Positions 8,046 to 16,634 of a stretch of 64,000 nt of DNA are shown in pieces (positions within the stretch are counted from its first letter, which is position 1; every line of letters begins with the position of its first letter). The notes beneath the pieces were generated by a model. It had not been told where the DNA came from, made no database searches, and saw nothing but the letters and a program-made list of their open reading frames with translations. This DNA is from an uncultured Saprospiraceae bacterium (GTDB taxonomy: Bacteria; Bacteroidota; Bacteroidia; Chitinophagales; Saprospiraceae): positions 186,001-250,000 of the forward strand of contig CALLPN010000003.1 of the NCBI GenBank assembly GCA_938015435.1. Direction: 5' to 3'. Position numbers and translations under genes: made by a program.

Positions 8046-9497
8046 TTAGAAATTTAATCTACTTTTAACAAAAAACGCTTGATCACCAATCTCATTAAAA
8101 CTATACTCAAGCTGAAAAGAGAAGGTATTGTACAGTAGCATATCAAGTGCTGGACCAAAGCCAAATAACCATTGATTGTTTAGCGGATTATCTTGAGTAT
8201 AATGTCTTTCATTGACATAGCCGTAATCCATATTCCATCGCAACCATGCTTTAATAGATACTTTTTTATACTGCCTAAGCATCATTCTATCCCATCGTCG
8301 TGTGATGTCAAGTATGGATAACTTTAGTGCGTTTTTATGTATTAGATAATCAGTGCCATCAATTACATAAAGTTCGTATCCAGTAATAATGTTACCACCG
8401 TATCCGAGTCCTGTATTGTTAGCGAATGATATACGGTCTCTAGTAAGATTTGTTTTTCCACGCAGCCTTGTTTCTACTATAAGAGTGTTCCATATTTTCC
8501 AGTATTTTTCTACAGAAGCAACTACAGAGAGATTATTATAATCGCCTTCAAAACCAAACCCATCTTTTTTAATATTTGCCTTTAAACGATATCCACCTTC
8601 TGGATATAATGTAAATATACGCCTATCATAATCTGCATCGTATTCTAATTGAAAGAAACGAACGTTGTTATTACCATTAATAAAATATTCTGAATTTAAA
8701 TTTTTCACGACATAATCATCAATACCGTTTTGATGATATGAAAATCTAAATACTTGAAAAAACCTTAATCCGATACGCTTACTTAGAGAGGTACTAGCTC
8801 TAAACCTTCTGAGTAAAATTCTTTCATCAGGCAATTGTTGAAAAGAAGGTTTATTTCCTTTGGTAAGATAACTTATCTCTTTTTGTTCGGCATATAGAAT
8901 ATTCGTTGATAGTCCCCATCCACCTCTTAGATAAGGATATGAATATTTAAGTTCATACTTACGTGTATATCCGAATTGCAACTTGAGTTTCAATCTATCT
9001 TTGTTTCCGGTAAGATTAAGATGATCTATTCGGGCACCATAATTTACTCTATCTAAACTTCTCTTTTGTTCCTTCCACCAAACATTAAAACTTCTATCCG
9101 CCAATTCAAATATAGGAGCTGGATATATATACCAGTTTTCCTGTAGATTCACTTCAAGGTCTAGCCTATCAGAATTTTGGTCCCAGTTTTTAATGTTGAT
9201 TTTTACAAAAGTAAATAGTCGTGTATTGAGTATACGTTTTTCTTCTAATATTATTGATGCATTAAGAGCATCTAGTGTAAGGGTATCTCCTTTCTCGATA
9301 GCCATCTCGTATTCGATGACACGATCTTTAGTTTTCTTGTTACCAACGAAAAAAATGTCGTTAACAATGATGAAATCTCCTTGTGCAAATAAGCTTTGCG
9401 TTGCAACGGTAACAGTTAGTAATAAGAATACTACTCTTAGGAAAGTGATGACGTTCTTACTAGTTAGAGATTTATATCGATAGTATATATTAGACAT
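8046..9497 (-). CDS. POTRA-containing Omp85/BamA-like outer-membrane protein
   Basis: The 483-residue protein has an N-terminal hydrophobic signal region (about 17-38, ending LFAQ), one POTRA-like domain (about 43-120: IVNDIFFVGNKKTKDRVI then beta/alpha elements), and then a beta-rich region of alternating aromatic residues ending in Phe, as in outer-membrane barrels. It is shorter than BamA (about 750-900 residues) because it has a single POTRA domain. It may insert or translocate proteins or lipids at the outer membrane (inference). Its ATG overlaps the stop of the CBS gene by 8 bases, which suggests translational coupling. Confidence 0.78.
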   Translation of the reverse strand: MSNIYYRYKSLTSKNVITFLRVVFLLLTVTVATQSLFAQGDFIIVNDIFFVGNKKTKDRVIEYEMAIEKGDTLTLDALNASIILEEKRILNTRLFTFVKINIKNWDQNSDRLDLEVNLQENWYIYPAPIFELADRSFNVWWKEQKRSLDRVNYGARIDHLNLTGNKDRLKLKLQFGYTRKYELKYSYPYLRGGWGLSTNILYAEQKEISYLTKGNKPSFQQLPDERILLRRFRASTSLSKRIGLRFFQVFRFSYHQNGIDDYVVKNLNSEYFINGNNNVRFFQLEYDADYDRRIFTLYPEGGYRLKANIKKDGFGFEGDYNNLSVVASVEKYWKIWNTLIVETRLRGKTNLTRDRISFANNTGLGYGGNIITGYELYVIDGTDYLIHKNALKLSILDITRRWDRMMLRQYKKVSIKAWLRWNMDYGYVNERHYTQDNPLNNQWLFGFGPALDMLLYNTFSFQLEYSFNEIGDQAFFVKSRLNF

Positions 9498-10149
9498 TGA
9501 GATAACTCATAAGTGAATCATAGCGGTCTTTTAAAACATCCTCGTATTCATTCTCGGTAAAAGCTCCAGAGATATTATAATCAAATCTCTCTAAAGAAGC
9601 CACTATACGTGAAATACTCATTTGGTTTAATTTGAGTGTAATCTGTATTTTTGTACTGTCTTCCATACGAGTAAGGAATGTTGCCAATATAGATCCTCCT
9701 TCTCCTTCTACAATACGTGCTATTTCTGCTAAAGAGTAATTTATCTTGTCCGTTTCGATTACGAGGATAGACCCAGATTCGGCAAAGGAAAAACTCACAG
9801 CATAAAAAGCGATTAAATCTTCTTGAGTAATAAGTCCTAGATATTTACCGGTGTTATTGACTACAGGTATGACGGTAAGTTTGTTTTCAGCCATCAATTT
9901 CATCACTTCAAATAAGTGATCATTCTGATTAGCATAAGGCTTAAGCATGCTTAGCCTATATGAACCTATGGCTTCGCTCATATCTTTGTCAAGGATATCT
10001 TCCTCAGATATCATCCCTAAGAGTTGCTCATTGTTGACGATAGGAAGGTGTTTGACATGGAAGATTCCCATAATCGCTAGTGTTTCCTCTCCAGTATCAG
10101 AGGTGCGTAGGCAATCTATAGTTTGTGATATGAGTTCTTTTGCGATCAA
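9490..10149 (-). CDS. CBS-domain-pair protein with ACT-like C-terminal region
   Basis: The 219 residues contain two CBS domains (about 1-60 and 70-125; HLPIVNNEQLLGMISEEDI and TVIPVVNNTGKYLGLITQEDL are the two hallmark ends). A C-terminal beta-alpha-beta domain of ACT type follows (about 135-205). The arrangement resembles AcuB-like regulators, which bind adenine nucleotides. No catalytic domain is present, so it is probably a sensor. The start is a TTG (10147-10149); the sequence right after it matches the usual N-terminus of the family. It lies 21 bases after the SHOCT gene and overlaps the Omp85-like gene. Confidence 0.85.
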   Translation of the reverse strand: MIAKELISQTIDCLRTSDTGEETLAIMGIFHVKHLPIVNNEQLLGMISEEDILDKDMSEAIGSYRLSMLKPYANQNDHLFEVMKLMAENKLTVIPVVNNTGKYLGLITQEDLIAFYAVSFSFAESGSILVIETDKINYSLAEIARIVEGEGGSILATFLTRMEDSTKIQITLKLNQMSISRIVASLERFDYNISGAFTENEYEDVLKDRYDSLMSYLNV

Positions 10150-10170
10150 AGGGAAATATGTTTTTATGTA

Positions 10171-10917
10171 TTAACGTCTAAGAAGCTTTTTACGCTCCGT
10201 CACAAATTCTTGTTCAGATAATAAACCTTTTTTTCTGAGTTCCGCGAGTTTATTAAGTTGCGATAATAAAATATCATCAGTTAGATTGACATCTTGATCC
10301 GAAGCCGCTATTCGTTTACTTTCTCTGGATTGTTGTGCTTGTTGAGCACCTAATTTGTATCCATTCGCTTTGAAGTCATCAAACTCAGGCTGAATTCTTA
10401 GAAAAGCCAGGTCATCGTGAGACTGTATTTTTTCAAAATCATTGAAACCTAATTCTACTGCACGGTTAAGATGAAAGAACGCTTTATCCTTTTTCTCGGT
10501 AAGAGAATAAGCTGCTGTGATATTCCAGTGCAATGCCACATCACCTTCGCTTATTGCCAAACCCTGTTCGAAATCAGCAATAGCTCCATCAAGATCAAAA
10601 TCTTTATATTTAGCGATACCACTTTTTTTGAATGGATTAGATTTACTGAAGTTATTGGTTGATCTACGTGGGGATTCACTAGTTCGTGCCTGCCTTCTTG
10701 GCGGAGCAGTTGTTCTAGTACTTCTATTTCGCTCGCGATTTTGATTTCGTTGTTTACGTTCTCGACTTTCGTTTTGCGCCTTTTTATTACCTCTAGTCAT
10801 CATCGCTATAATACCACCGATAATCAATAATGGCACTATGCCAATATCGAATAATGTTACAGCGAGAATAGCCATTACTACATAGAAGACCATTGGATTT
10901 CCTCTTCTCTTACTCAT
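10171..10917 (-). CDS. Membrane protein with TPR-like segment and C-terminal SHOCT domain
   Basis: The 248-residue product has a hydrophobic region with two short membrane segments at about 8-42, then an Arg/Asn/Ser-rich basic linker (45-100). A TPR-like helical section (about 98-165) contains KDFDLDGAIADFEQGLAI. The last 35 residues have the SHOCT pattern LNKLAELRKKGLLSEQEF, a small oligomerisation domain. The basic face would be cytoplasmic. The function is unknown. The ATG abuts the TAG of the phosphatase gene with no gap, and the next gene follows 21 bases on. Confidence 0.8.
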   Translation of the reverse strand: MSKRRGNPMVFYVVMAILAVTLFDIGIVPLLIIGGIIAMMTRGNKKAQNESRERKQRNQNRERNRSTRTTAPPRRQARTSESPRRSTNNFSKSNPFKKSGIAKYKDFDLDGAIADFEQGLAISEGDVALHWNITAAYSLTEKKDKAFFHLNRAVELGFNDFEKIQSHDDLAFLRIQPEFDDFKANGYKLGAQQAQQSRESKRIAASDQDVNLTDDILLSQLNKLAELRKKGLLSEQEFVTERKKLLRR

Positions 10918-12141
10918 CTAAAATATTTTACACGTTAATATAGCGATATCGTCATTAAATTCCTGCTCTCCTCTAAATTCATCAATCTCTGCCTTCAATT
11001 TCGTATTGAAAGTTTCAGGATCATCACTGCCATTTTGTTTAACAAAAGTTTTGACCTTTTCATCTCCAAAGTACTCCATTTTATCATTTTGAAGTTCGAT
11101 AAGGCCATCAGTAAAGCTAAGAATCAAGGCATCATTAGACAATTCTATTTTCTCTTCATTAATTTCTGGTAATTTATCAAATGCACCGATTACAGTACAT
11201 CCTTGATTTAGCTCTCTGATCTTGCCATCCATGTATAATAATGGCGGATAATGACCAGCATTGATATACTTCATTGTTCGCTTCTCAGTATCTATCTCTG
11301 CTATAAAGAAAGTAATGAACTTATCGGCTTTAGTAATACGGTGTACTGACTGGTTAAGGGCGAAAACGAACGTTTCCAAATCTCGGTATTGAAATATAAG
11401 ACTTTGTATCATAGCTTGAAAATTGGCCATGAGTAACGCTGCAGCAACACCTTTACCCGAGATATCTGCGATACACATGGCAAACTTACGCTCACTAAAC
11501 TGTATATAATCAAGATAATCACCGCCAACATTAAAGTGAGGACGATAAATACTAGATAGCTCAAAGTACTCACTTTTGGGCATTTCTTCTGGAATCAGCA
11601 TTTGCTGTACATCACTAGCCAATTCCATCTCACGATTATATCTCTCTTGAACCAGCTGTCGCTTAAATAGTCGTTTATTCTCGATAGCAACGGCTATAAT
11701 ATTGGTAATCGTTGTGATGAATTGTATCCTATTATAAATATCTTTTTTGTCTTTTATTCCTCCAATTACTGCGTATGCAATAGGAGTATCTTTATGGAAT
11801 ACAGGAATAATTATATCAAAATCTTGTAGGCGCTTATCGTCGTCATCCTTAATTGTATGAAGCCTATTATGTTCGAGTAGTAATTTAATGAATTCGTCTT
11901 GCGAACTAGTATCGAACCCTATGGATGTTGCACATTCCCAGCCTTCGTCTTCTATGATGAAGAGTGCCATCTTGTTGATTGCCATCTCCCAACTAAGAAA
12001 TGACTTATACATATTAAATAGACCTTCTCCAGATACATTATCATTGATCGCCTGAGTAATCGTCAGAAGTGATTTAATCTGTAGCTGTTTGAGGCTAAGT
12101 TCTTTCTCCAGTTTTTCTAATAATGCTAGTTCTCTATTCAT
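10918..12141 (-). CDS. GAF-domain SpoIIE/RsbU-type serine phosphatase
   Basis: The 407 residues contain an N-terminal coiled segment (about 1-25), a GAF sensor domain (about 25-165) and a PP2C-type SpoIIE domain (about 190-405). The metal-binding pattern is complete: VGGDYLDY, CIADISGKGVAAALLMA, FTDGLIEL and FNDDIAILTC. Such enzymes dephosphorylate anti-anti-sigma (STAS) proteins in partner-switching stress pathways. No STAS or anti-sigma kinase gene lies in the window, so the partner is elsewhere. It is the first gene of the tightly packed minus-strand group that runs to the Omp85-like gene and perhaps to 4815. Confidence 0.9.
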   Translation of the reverse strand: MNRELALLEKLEKELSLKQLQIKSLLTITQAINDNVSGEGLFNMYKSFLSWEMAINKMALFIIEDEGWECATSIGFDTSSQDEFIKLLLEHNRLHTIKDDDDKRLQDFDIIIPVFHKDTPIAYAVIGGIKDKKDIYNRIQFITTITNIIAVAIENKRLFKRQLVQERYNREMELASDVQQMLIPEEMPKSEYFELSSIYRPHFNVGGDYLDYIQFSERKFAMCIADISGKGVAAALLMANFQAMIQSLIFQYRDLETFVFALNQSVHRITKADKFITFFIAEIDTEKRTMKYINAGHYPPLLYMDGKIRELNQGCTVIGAFDKLPEINEEKIELSNDALILSFTDGLIELQNDKMEYFGDEKVKTFVKQNGSDDPETFNTKLKAEIDEFRGEQEFNDDIAILTCKIF

Positions 12142-12287
12142 GTATACGTTTGTGAGCCTCTAAGATATAGAATTGGTTTTGCTTCGTTAGCTCTGTTCGT
12201 ACCTAAAGACTATTGATTTGTCTTATTTTTAAAATACTTCCTAAATATAACTTTCTAATAAAAAACAAAGTCTCTGTAAAGAAGTTA

Positions 12288-12295
12288 TACCTTTG
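12288..12295 (+). promoter_or_regulatory. Bacteroidota -7 box for mvaD
   Basis: TACCTTTG fits TAnnTTTG and lies 30 bases before the mvaD ATG. I see no -33 TTTG at the expected distance. Confidence 0.5.
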
Positions 12296-12324
12296 ATATT
12301 ATTCAAAATTATCAAAGCACAAAC

Positions 12325-13413
12325 ATGGCGACTGGCTCTATCGACGACCAACTATTATCATTATCATCAACACATAAGAGTGTGACATGGCGCAGTCCAT
12401 CAAATATAGCTATCGTCAAATATTGGGGAAAGCATGGAATACAGCTTCCTCGCAATCCATCTGTTAGCTTTACACTGGATGCGGCTCATACTGACACGAC
12501 CGTAAGTTTCGTAGAGAAAGCCATCAAAAACAACGAAGTAAGCATTGATTTCTACTTCGAAGGAGCACCTAATGAGGTATTTGCGGATAAGATTACTAGT
12601 TTTTTAGAAGGCTTAGATGATGAATTTAGCTTCTTACGTGATTATGAGTTTAAGATTGAAAGTAGTAATTCGTTCCCTCATTCATCAGGGATTGCCTCAT
12701 CTGCGTCTGCCATGTCTGCTCTTGCTTTGTGTCTAGGTAGTATAGAGAAGATCCTTACGGGTTGGCCAACAAACTCTACAGACTTTTTAGATAAAGCATC
12801 TCACATCGCTAGATTGGGAAGTGGAAGTGCCGCTAGATCTGTCTACCCAAAAGTAGCTATCTGGGGAACTCATGCGGATATAGAAGGATCTAAAGATCTA
12901 CAAGCGATCCCATTTGATAGTGAGCTACACGATTCTTTTAAAGGGTTCCATGATGATATATTAATCGTGAGTGCTGATGAAAAATCTGTCTCTTCTAGGG
13001 CAGGACATGCACTGATGGAAGGTAACCCTTATGCACCAGTAAGATACGAGCAGGCTAATAGGAATATGATAGCGACATTGGAAGCGCTGAAAACAGGTGA
13101 TATATTAGCTTTTGGAAAGATACTAGAAGAAGAAGCCATGACTTTGCATGCGCTTATGATGTGCTCAGATCCAAGTTATATACTTATGAAAGCGGGGACA
13201 TTGGCTGTAATTGATAAAGTGAGAGCTTTTAGAGCAGAAACTTCTCTTCCTTTGTATTTTACACTAGATGCTGGACCTAATGTACACCTTCTTTATCCTG
13301 ACGAAGTAGCTGATCAGATATGGCCTTTCATAGAGCGAGAATTGGTTCCTCACTGTGTAGATGGTAAAGTGATTCGTGACCGAGTAGGATCAGGGCCTAG
13401 GTTAATGAGTTAG
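12325..13413 (+). CDS. mvaD: Diphosphomevalonate decarboxylase
   Basis: The 362-residue GHMP-family protein has the family's N-terminal block SPSNIAIVKYWGK (24-36). The ATP-binding loop is FPHSSGIASSASAM (117-130), and LDAGPNVHLL lies near the C-terminus. It converts mevalonate diphosphate to isopentenyl diphosphate with ATP, releasing CO2 and phosphate, the last step before IPP in the mevalonate pathway. Its presence shows isoprenoid synthesis by this route. No other mevalonate gene is next to it; the following gene, 16 bases on, is a DUF4345 membrane protein. Length is slightly above the typical 320-350. Confidence 0.95.
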   Translation: MATGSIDDQLLSLSSTHKSVTWRSPSNIAIVKYWGKHGIQLPRNPSVSFTLDAAHTDTTVSFVEKAIKNNEVSIDFYFEGAPNEVFADKITSFLEGLDDEFSFLRDYEFKIESSNSFPHSSGIASSASAMSALALCLGSIEKILTGWPTNSTDFLDKASHIARLGSGSAARSVYPKVAIWGTHADIEGSKDLQAIPFDSELHDSFKGFHDDILIVSADEKSVSSRAGHALMEGNPYAPVRYEQANRNMIATLEALKTGDILAFGKILEEEAMTLHALMMCSDPSYILMKAGTLAVIDKVRAFRAETSLPLYFTLDAGPNVHLLYPDEVADQIWPFIERELVPHCVDGKVIRDRVGSGPRLMS

Positions 13414-13429
13414 TTATATAGGAAACAAC

Positions 13430-13843
13430 ATGAAAGATACATTCCGTTGGACGTATAACCGTTTGCATCTTATCATCTCGGTTATAATTGTGGTGCCCAC
13501 TGCGATTATTTATGGATTTTCACCTAAGACATTGTTGCCTCAGTATTTAGATATTTCGGTAACGACGATTGATCTTTCTAATTTTCTAAGAGCGGTTATG
13601 TTCTTTTATCTAGGAGCTTCTTTAATTTGGATCATGGGAATTATCAACACTAAATACTGGAAACCAGCGACCCACTTAAATTTACTGTTTATGGCGACCC
13701 TTGGTATAGGAAGGCTAATTAGTATGCTAATTGATGGACTACCTAGCGGCGGTTATATCTTTGGTGTGATTGCGGAATTAGTATTGGCAGCCATTGCATT
13801 TTATCAGTTGCGAAGAAGTTCGGTTAAACATCCTTCATACTAA
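13430..13843 (+). CDS. DUF4345-type four-helix membrane protein
   Basis: The 137 residues contain four predicted membrane helices (about 11-30, 46-68, 78-98 and 105-128) and no charged catalytic motif. The pattern (YGFSP after helix 1, FLRAVMFFYLGASL in helix 2) fits DUF4345, a small inner-membrane family of unknown function. It follows mvaD by 16 bases in the same direction, so it is probably co-transcribed. Its last 20 bases overlap the end of tex on the other strand. Confidence 0.75.
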   Translation: MKDTFRWTYNRLHLIISVIIVVPTAIIYGFSPKTLLPQYLDISVTTIDLSNFLRAVMFFYLGASLIWIMGIINTKYWKPATHLNLLFMATLGIGRLISMLIDGLPSGGYIFGVIAELVLAAIAFYQLRRSSVKHPSY

Positions 13844-15941
13844 GAGAAACTCTTTTACGCGGTTCATCTACGTCCATCACTTTTACTTTTACTTGTTGAT
13901 TGAGCTTAAGTACTTCTGCAGGATCCTTGATAAATCTATCTGTGATTTGTGAGATGTGCACGAGGCCACTTTCTTTGATTCCGATATCTACAAATGCTCC
14001 AAACTTAGTGATGTTATTGATCACACCAGGGAGCACCATTCCTACTTGAAGATCAGCGATAGAATTAATGCCATCAGAGAAGTGCATTGCTTCAACTTCA
14101 CCTCTGATATCGATTCCAGGTTTAGAGAGTTCGGCGATGATATCTTTGAGTGTAGGAATTCCTACATCGGCAGTCACATATCGTTTTAGATCTATACTAT
14201 CCAAGAGTGATTTATTGTGTAGCAGGTTTTCGATTTTTACTTTAGCGTCTTTGGCCATCTGTTTTACTATAGCATAAGACTCTGGATGTACAGCCGTAGT
14301 GTCGAGGGTGTTTTTCCCTTCTCTTATTCTTAGAAATCCTGCTGCTTGTTCATAAGACTTCGCTCCCATTCGAGCGACTTTTTTTAATTGTTTTCTATCT
14401 GAAAACGCGCCATTTTCTGTTCTGTACTTCACTACGTTTTCTGCTAACGTTGGTCCCAGTCCGGATACGTAAGCGAGTAGATGTTTACTCGCAGTATTGA
14501 GATTAATACCTACGGCATTTACACTGCTTTCTACGGCTCTATCTAGACTATCTTTAAGTAAATTTTGATCAACATCATGTTGATACTGACCTACACCGAT
14601 AGACTTAGGATCTATCTTTACTAACTCTGCTAATGGATCCATAAGTCGTCTACCGATCGATACGGATCCTCTTACTGTAAGATCTTGTTTGGGAAATTCT
14701 TCTTGAGCTACTTTGGATGCGGAATAGATAGATGCTCCACTTTCATTAACAAGGTGGATGTCTATTTCTTTTTCAAATTCAATAGACTTACATAGTGCCA
14801 TCGTTTCTTTTCCTGCGGTACCATTTCCAATTGCAATGGCTTCAGATTTATATTTTTTAGCGAGCTTATAAATTTTGTCTTTAGCATCTTCTACTCGCAT
14901 CTGCGGTGGATGGGGAAAGATGACAGTGTCGTATAATAAATCTCCATTCTCACTAAGGCATACAACTTTACATCCAGATCTAAAACCTGGATCGATAGCT
15001 AATATAGGCTTAGTACCTAGCGGTGCTGCTAAAAGTAACTGTTTCAAATTTTCGCTAAATACATTGATGGCTTCTATATCCGCTTTTTGCTTGGAGAGTT
15101 TACGATATTCATTCTCTATAGATGGATAGATAAGTCGCTTCAGACTATCATCTATTGCATCTTGGATCTGGTCTGCGTATTCACCTTTTGAGGTGATATA
15201 CTTTTTGTCGAGAATAGGTACTACTTGAGCGTTATCTACAGTTAACTTTACTCTTAAGTAACCTGCTTTTTCTCCTCTGTATATTGCTAGTAATCTATGT
15301 GAAGGGCAGCGACTAAGAGATTCTGAAAACTCAAAATAATCTTTATATTTAATAGCGTCTGCTTTTTTCTTAGTAACCACTTTACTAGAAATGATTGCTG
15401 ATCTACTATATACTTTTCTGATACGATCTCTTACAAATTGACTTTCACTAATCCATGCTGCTATAATATGCTTTGCACCTTCGATGGCGCTATCTACTGT
15501 TTTTACTTTTGTATTGCAATATGACTCTGCGATCTTGTACAAGGATTTGTTCCCTTGTTGCATTAAGGTCTTCGCTAACGGCTCTAATCCGTTCGAAATG
15601 GCAACACTTGCTTTGGTTGTCGCTTTGCGCTTATAGGGCAAGTAAAGGTCTTCGAGAGTGTTGTCTTCCCAAGTGTTATTGATTTGCTGTTTTAGCTTTG
15701 TTGTAAGGTTGCCTTGCTCCGCCAATACCTTAAGAATGTACTCTTTCCTTTTGATAAGATCCTGTAGGTCTTTATACGCCTTTTGTATATCGGCAATTTG
15801 ATTTTCATCTAGTGAACCAGTGCGCTCTTTTCTGTACCGTGCTATGAAAGGTATCGTAGCACCTTCTTTAAATAGTGCTACAGTATTCTGTACAGAAGCA
15901 AGTGGTAGATTAGTGGTTTTCTGGATAAGATTAATGAGCAT
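13824..15941 (-). CDS. tex: Tex-family S1 RNA-binding protein
   Basis: The 705-residue protein matches Tex over its full length. It has an N-terminal helical region starting with a HTH-like segment, a YqgF/RuvC-like domain (about 318-445; ILAIDPGFRSGCK), helix-hairpin-helix motifs (about 480-555; LNTASKHLLAYVSGLGPTLA), and a C-terminal S1 domain (about 630-703; VGMVLPGVINNITKFGAFVD). Tex binds nucleic acid and affects transcription and stress tolerance. It is monocistronic. The 3' end overlaps the convergent DUF4345 gene by 20 bases. Confidence 0.95.
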   Translation of the reverse strand: MLINLIQKTTNLPLASVQNTVALFKEGATIPFIARYRKERTGSLDENQIADIQKAYKDLQDLIKRKEYILKVLAEQGNLTTKLKQQINNTWEDNTLEDLYLPYKRKATTKASVAISNGLEPLAKTLMQQGNKSLYKIAESYCNTKVKTVDSAIEGAKHIIAAWISESQFVRDRIRKVYSRSAIISSKVVTKKKADAIKYKDYFEFSESLSRCPSHRLLAIYRGEKAGYLRVKLTVDNAQVVPILDKKYITSKGEYADQIQDAIDDSLKRLIYPSIENEYRKLSKQKADIEAINVFSENLKQLLLAAPLGTKPILAIDPGFRSGCKVVCLSENGDLLYDTVIFPHPPQMRVEDAKDKIYKLAKKYKSEAIAIGNGTAGKETMALCKSIEFEKEIDIHLVNESGASIYSASKVAQEEFPKQDLTVRGSVSIGRRLMDPLAELVKIDPKSIGVGQYQHDVDQNLLKDSLDRAVESSVNAVGINLNTASKHLLAYVSGLGPTLAENVVKYRTENGAFSDRKQLKKVARMGAKSYEQAAGFLRIREGKNTLDTTAVHPESYAIVKQMAKDAKVKIENLLHNKSLLDSIDLKRYVTADVGIPTLKDIIAELSKPGIDIRGEVEAMHFSDGINSIADLQVGMVLPGVINNITKFGAFVDIGIKESGLVHISQITDRFIKDPAEVLKLNQQVKVKVMDVDEPRKRVSLSMKDV

Positions 15942-16121
15942 AGATATACATTGTTAATTGTGCACAATGATACGAATGTTGGAGTGAGAATAGAAGTGTT
16001 TTGAAGCAAGATTATTAAGAAGATGTTGCTTTGTAATTTTTGGGATTAAAAGGCTATAGGAAGAAAGAACGTCAAGAAGAATGAACTATGGGATCCAAGT
16101 GATTTTTTATATATGATTTTG

Positions 16122-16437
16122 CTTTTACTAGTTTGGTTTTTAAACCGCTAAGGGAAAAGAAAGAGCGCAAAGTGGGGTAGTCTAAGAAATACGTAGGTTT
16201 TCTTTGAAATGCACATTACATTTTTGTTGATCTTCTTTTACTAGTTTGTGTTTTAAACCGCTAAGGGAAAAGAAAGAGCGCCAAGCGGGGTAGTCTAAGA
16301 AATACGTAGATTTTGTTTGAAATGCACATTACATTTTTTTGTTGATCTCCTTTGTGCTAGTTTGGGTTTTAAAGCGCTAAGGGAAAGGAAAGAGTGTAAA
16401 GCGGGGTAGTCTAAGAAATACGTAGATTTTATTTGAA
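16122..16437. repeat. Three tandem copies of a 113-115 bp intergenic repeat
   Basis: Units start at about 16122, 16235 and 16350; the third is cut off at about 88 bases. Each has a (C)TAGTTTG start, the core AAACCGCTAAGGGAAAAGAA, a shared stretch GGGGTAGTCTAAGAAATACG and, in the first two, GAAATGCACATTACATTTTT. The core is also seen at about 902-927, so this is a dispersed family. It resembles the AACCGC(T/A)AAGGG-type repeats that are scattered between genes in other Bacteroidota. It is not a CRISPR: the units abut with no unique spacers. Confidence 0.85.
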
Positions 16438-16511
16438 GGGGGAGACTAAGAAAATAAATATCTATGAATGGAATTGGGTAGGGGACATAAGTATTTGTTT
16501 TGCAATTATTT

Positions 16512-16546
16512 AAAAAAATAACGCCTGCCCTTGGGTAGGGCAGGCG
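16512..16546 (-). terminator. Rho-independent terminator of htrA
   Basis: A perfect 10-bp GC-rich stem pairs CGCCTGCCCT (16522-16531) with AGGGCAGGCG (16537-16546) around a 5-nt loop. On the minus strand it is followed by a T-rich tract (plus-strand A run 16512-16518). It lies about 90 bases past the htrA stop. Confidence 0.85.
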
Positions 16547-16634
16547 CATCAAAACAAAACGAAAAACCAACTTTTATCTTTTGGATTATCTAGTTGTAAT
16601 CCTTGGCTATATAACTTCTGTTGGTATGATATTG

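Larger units (their letters stand above)
15942..16634. other. Long intergenic region between tex and htrA
   Basis: This 693-base gap holds three tandem repeats (16122-16437) and a strong minus-strand terminator (16512-16546). About 180 bases upstream of tex, next to the start, would carry its promoter, though I see no exact TAnnTTTG box there. I see no credible gene; the open frame across the repeats on the minus strand has no protein-like features. Confidence 0.65.

Noticed and set aside
16122-16437. Regularly spaced repeats resembling a CRISPR array
   Set aside because: The units abut without unique spacers, are more than 110 bases long, and no cas genes are present.
16295-16570. A 91-codon minus-strand open frame across the tandem repeats
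   Set aside because: It is built from the repeated noncoding sequence and the terminator hairpin, has low-complexity composition and no family resemblance.
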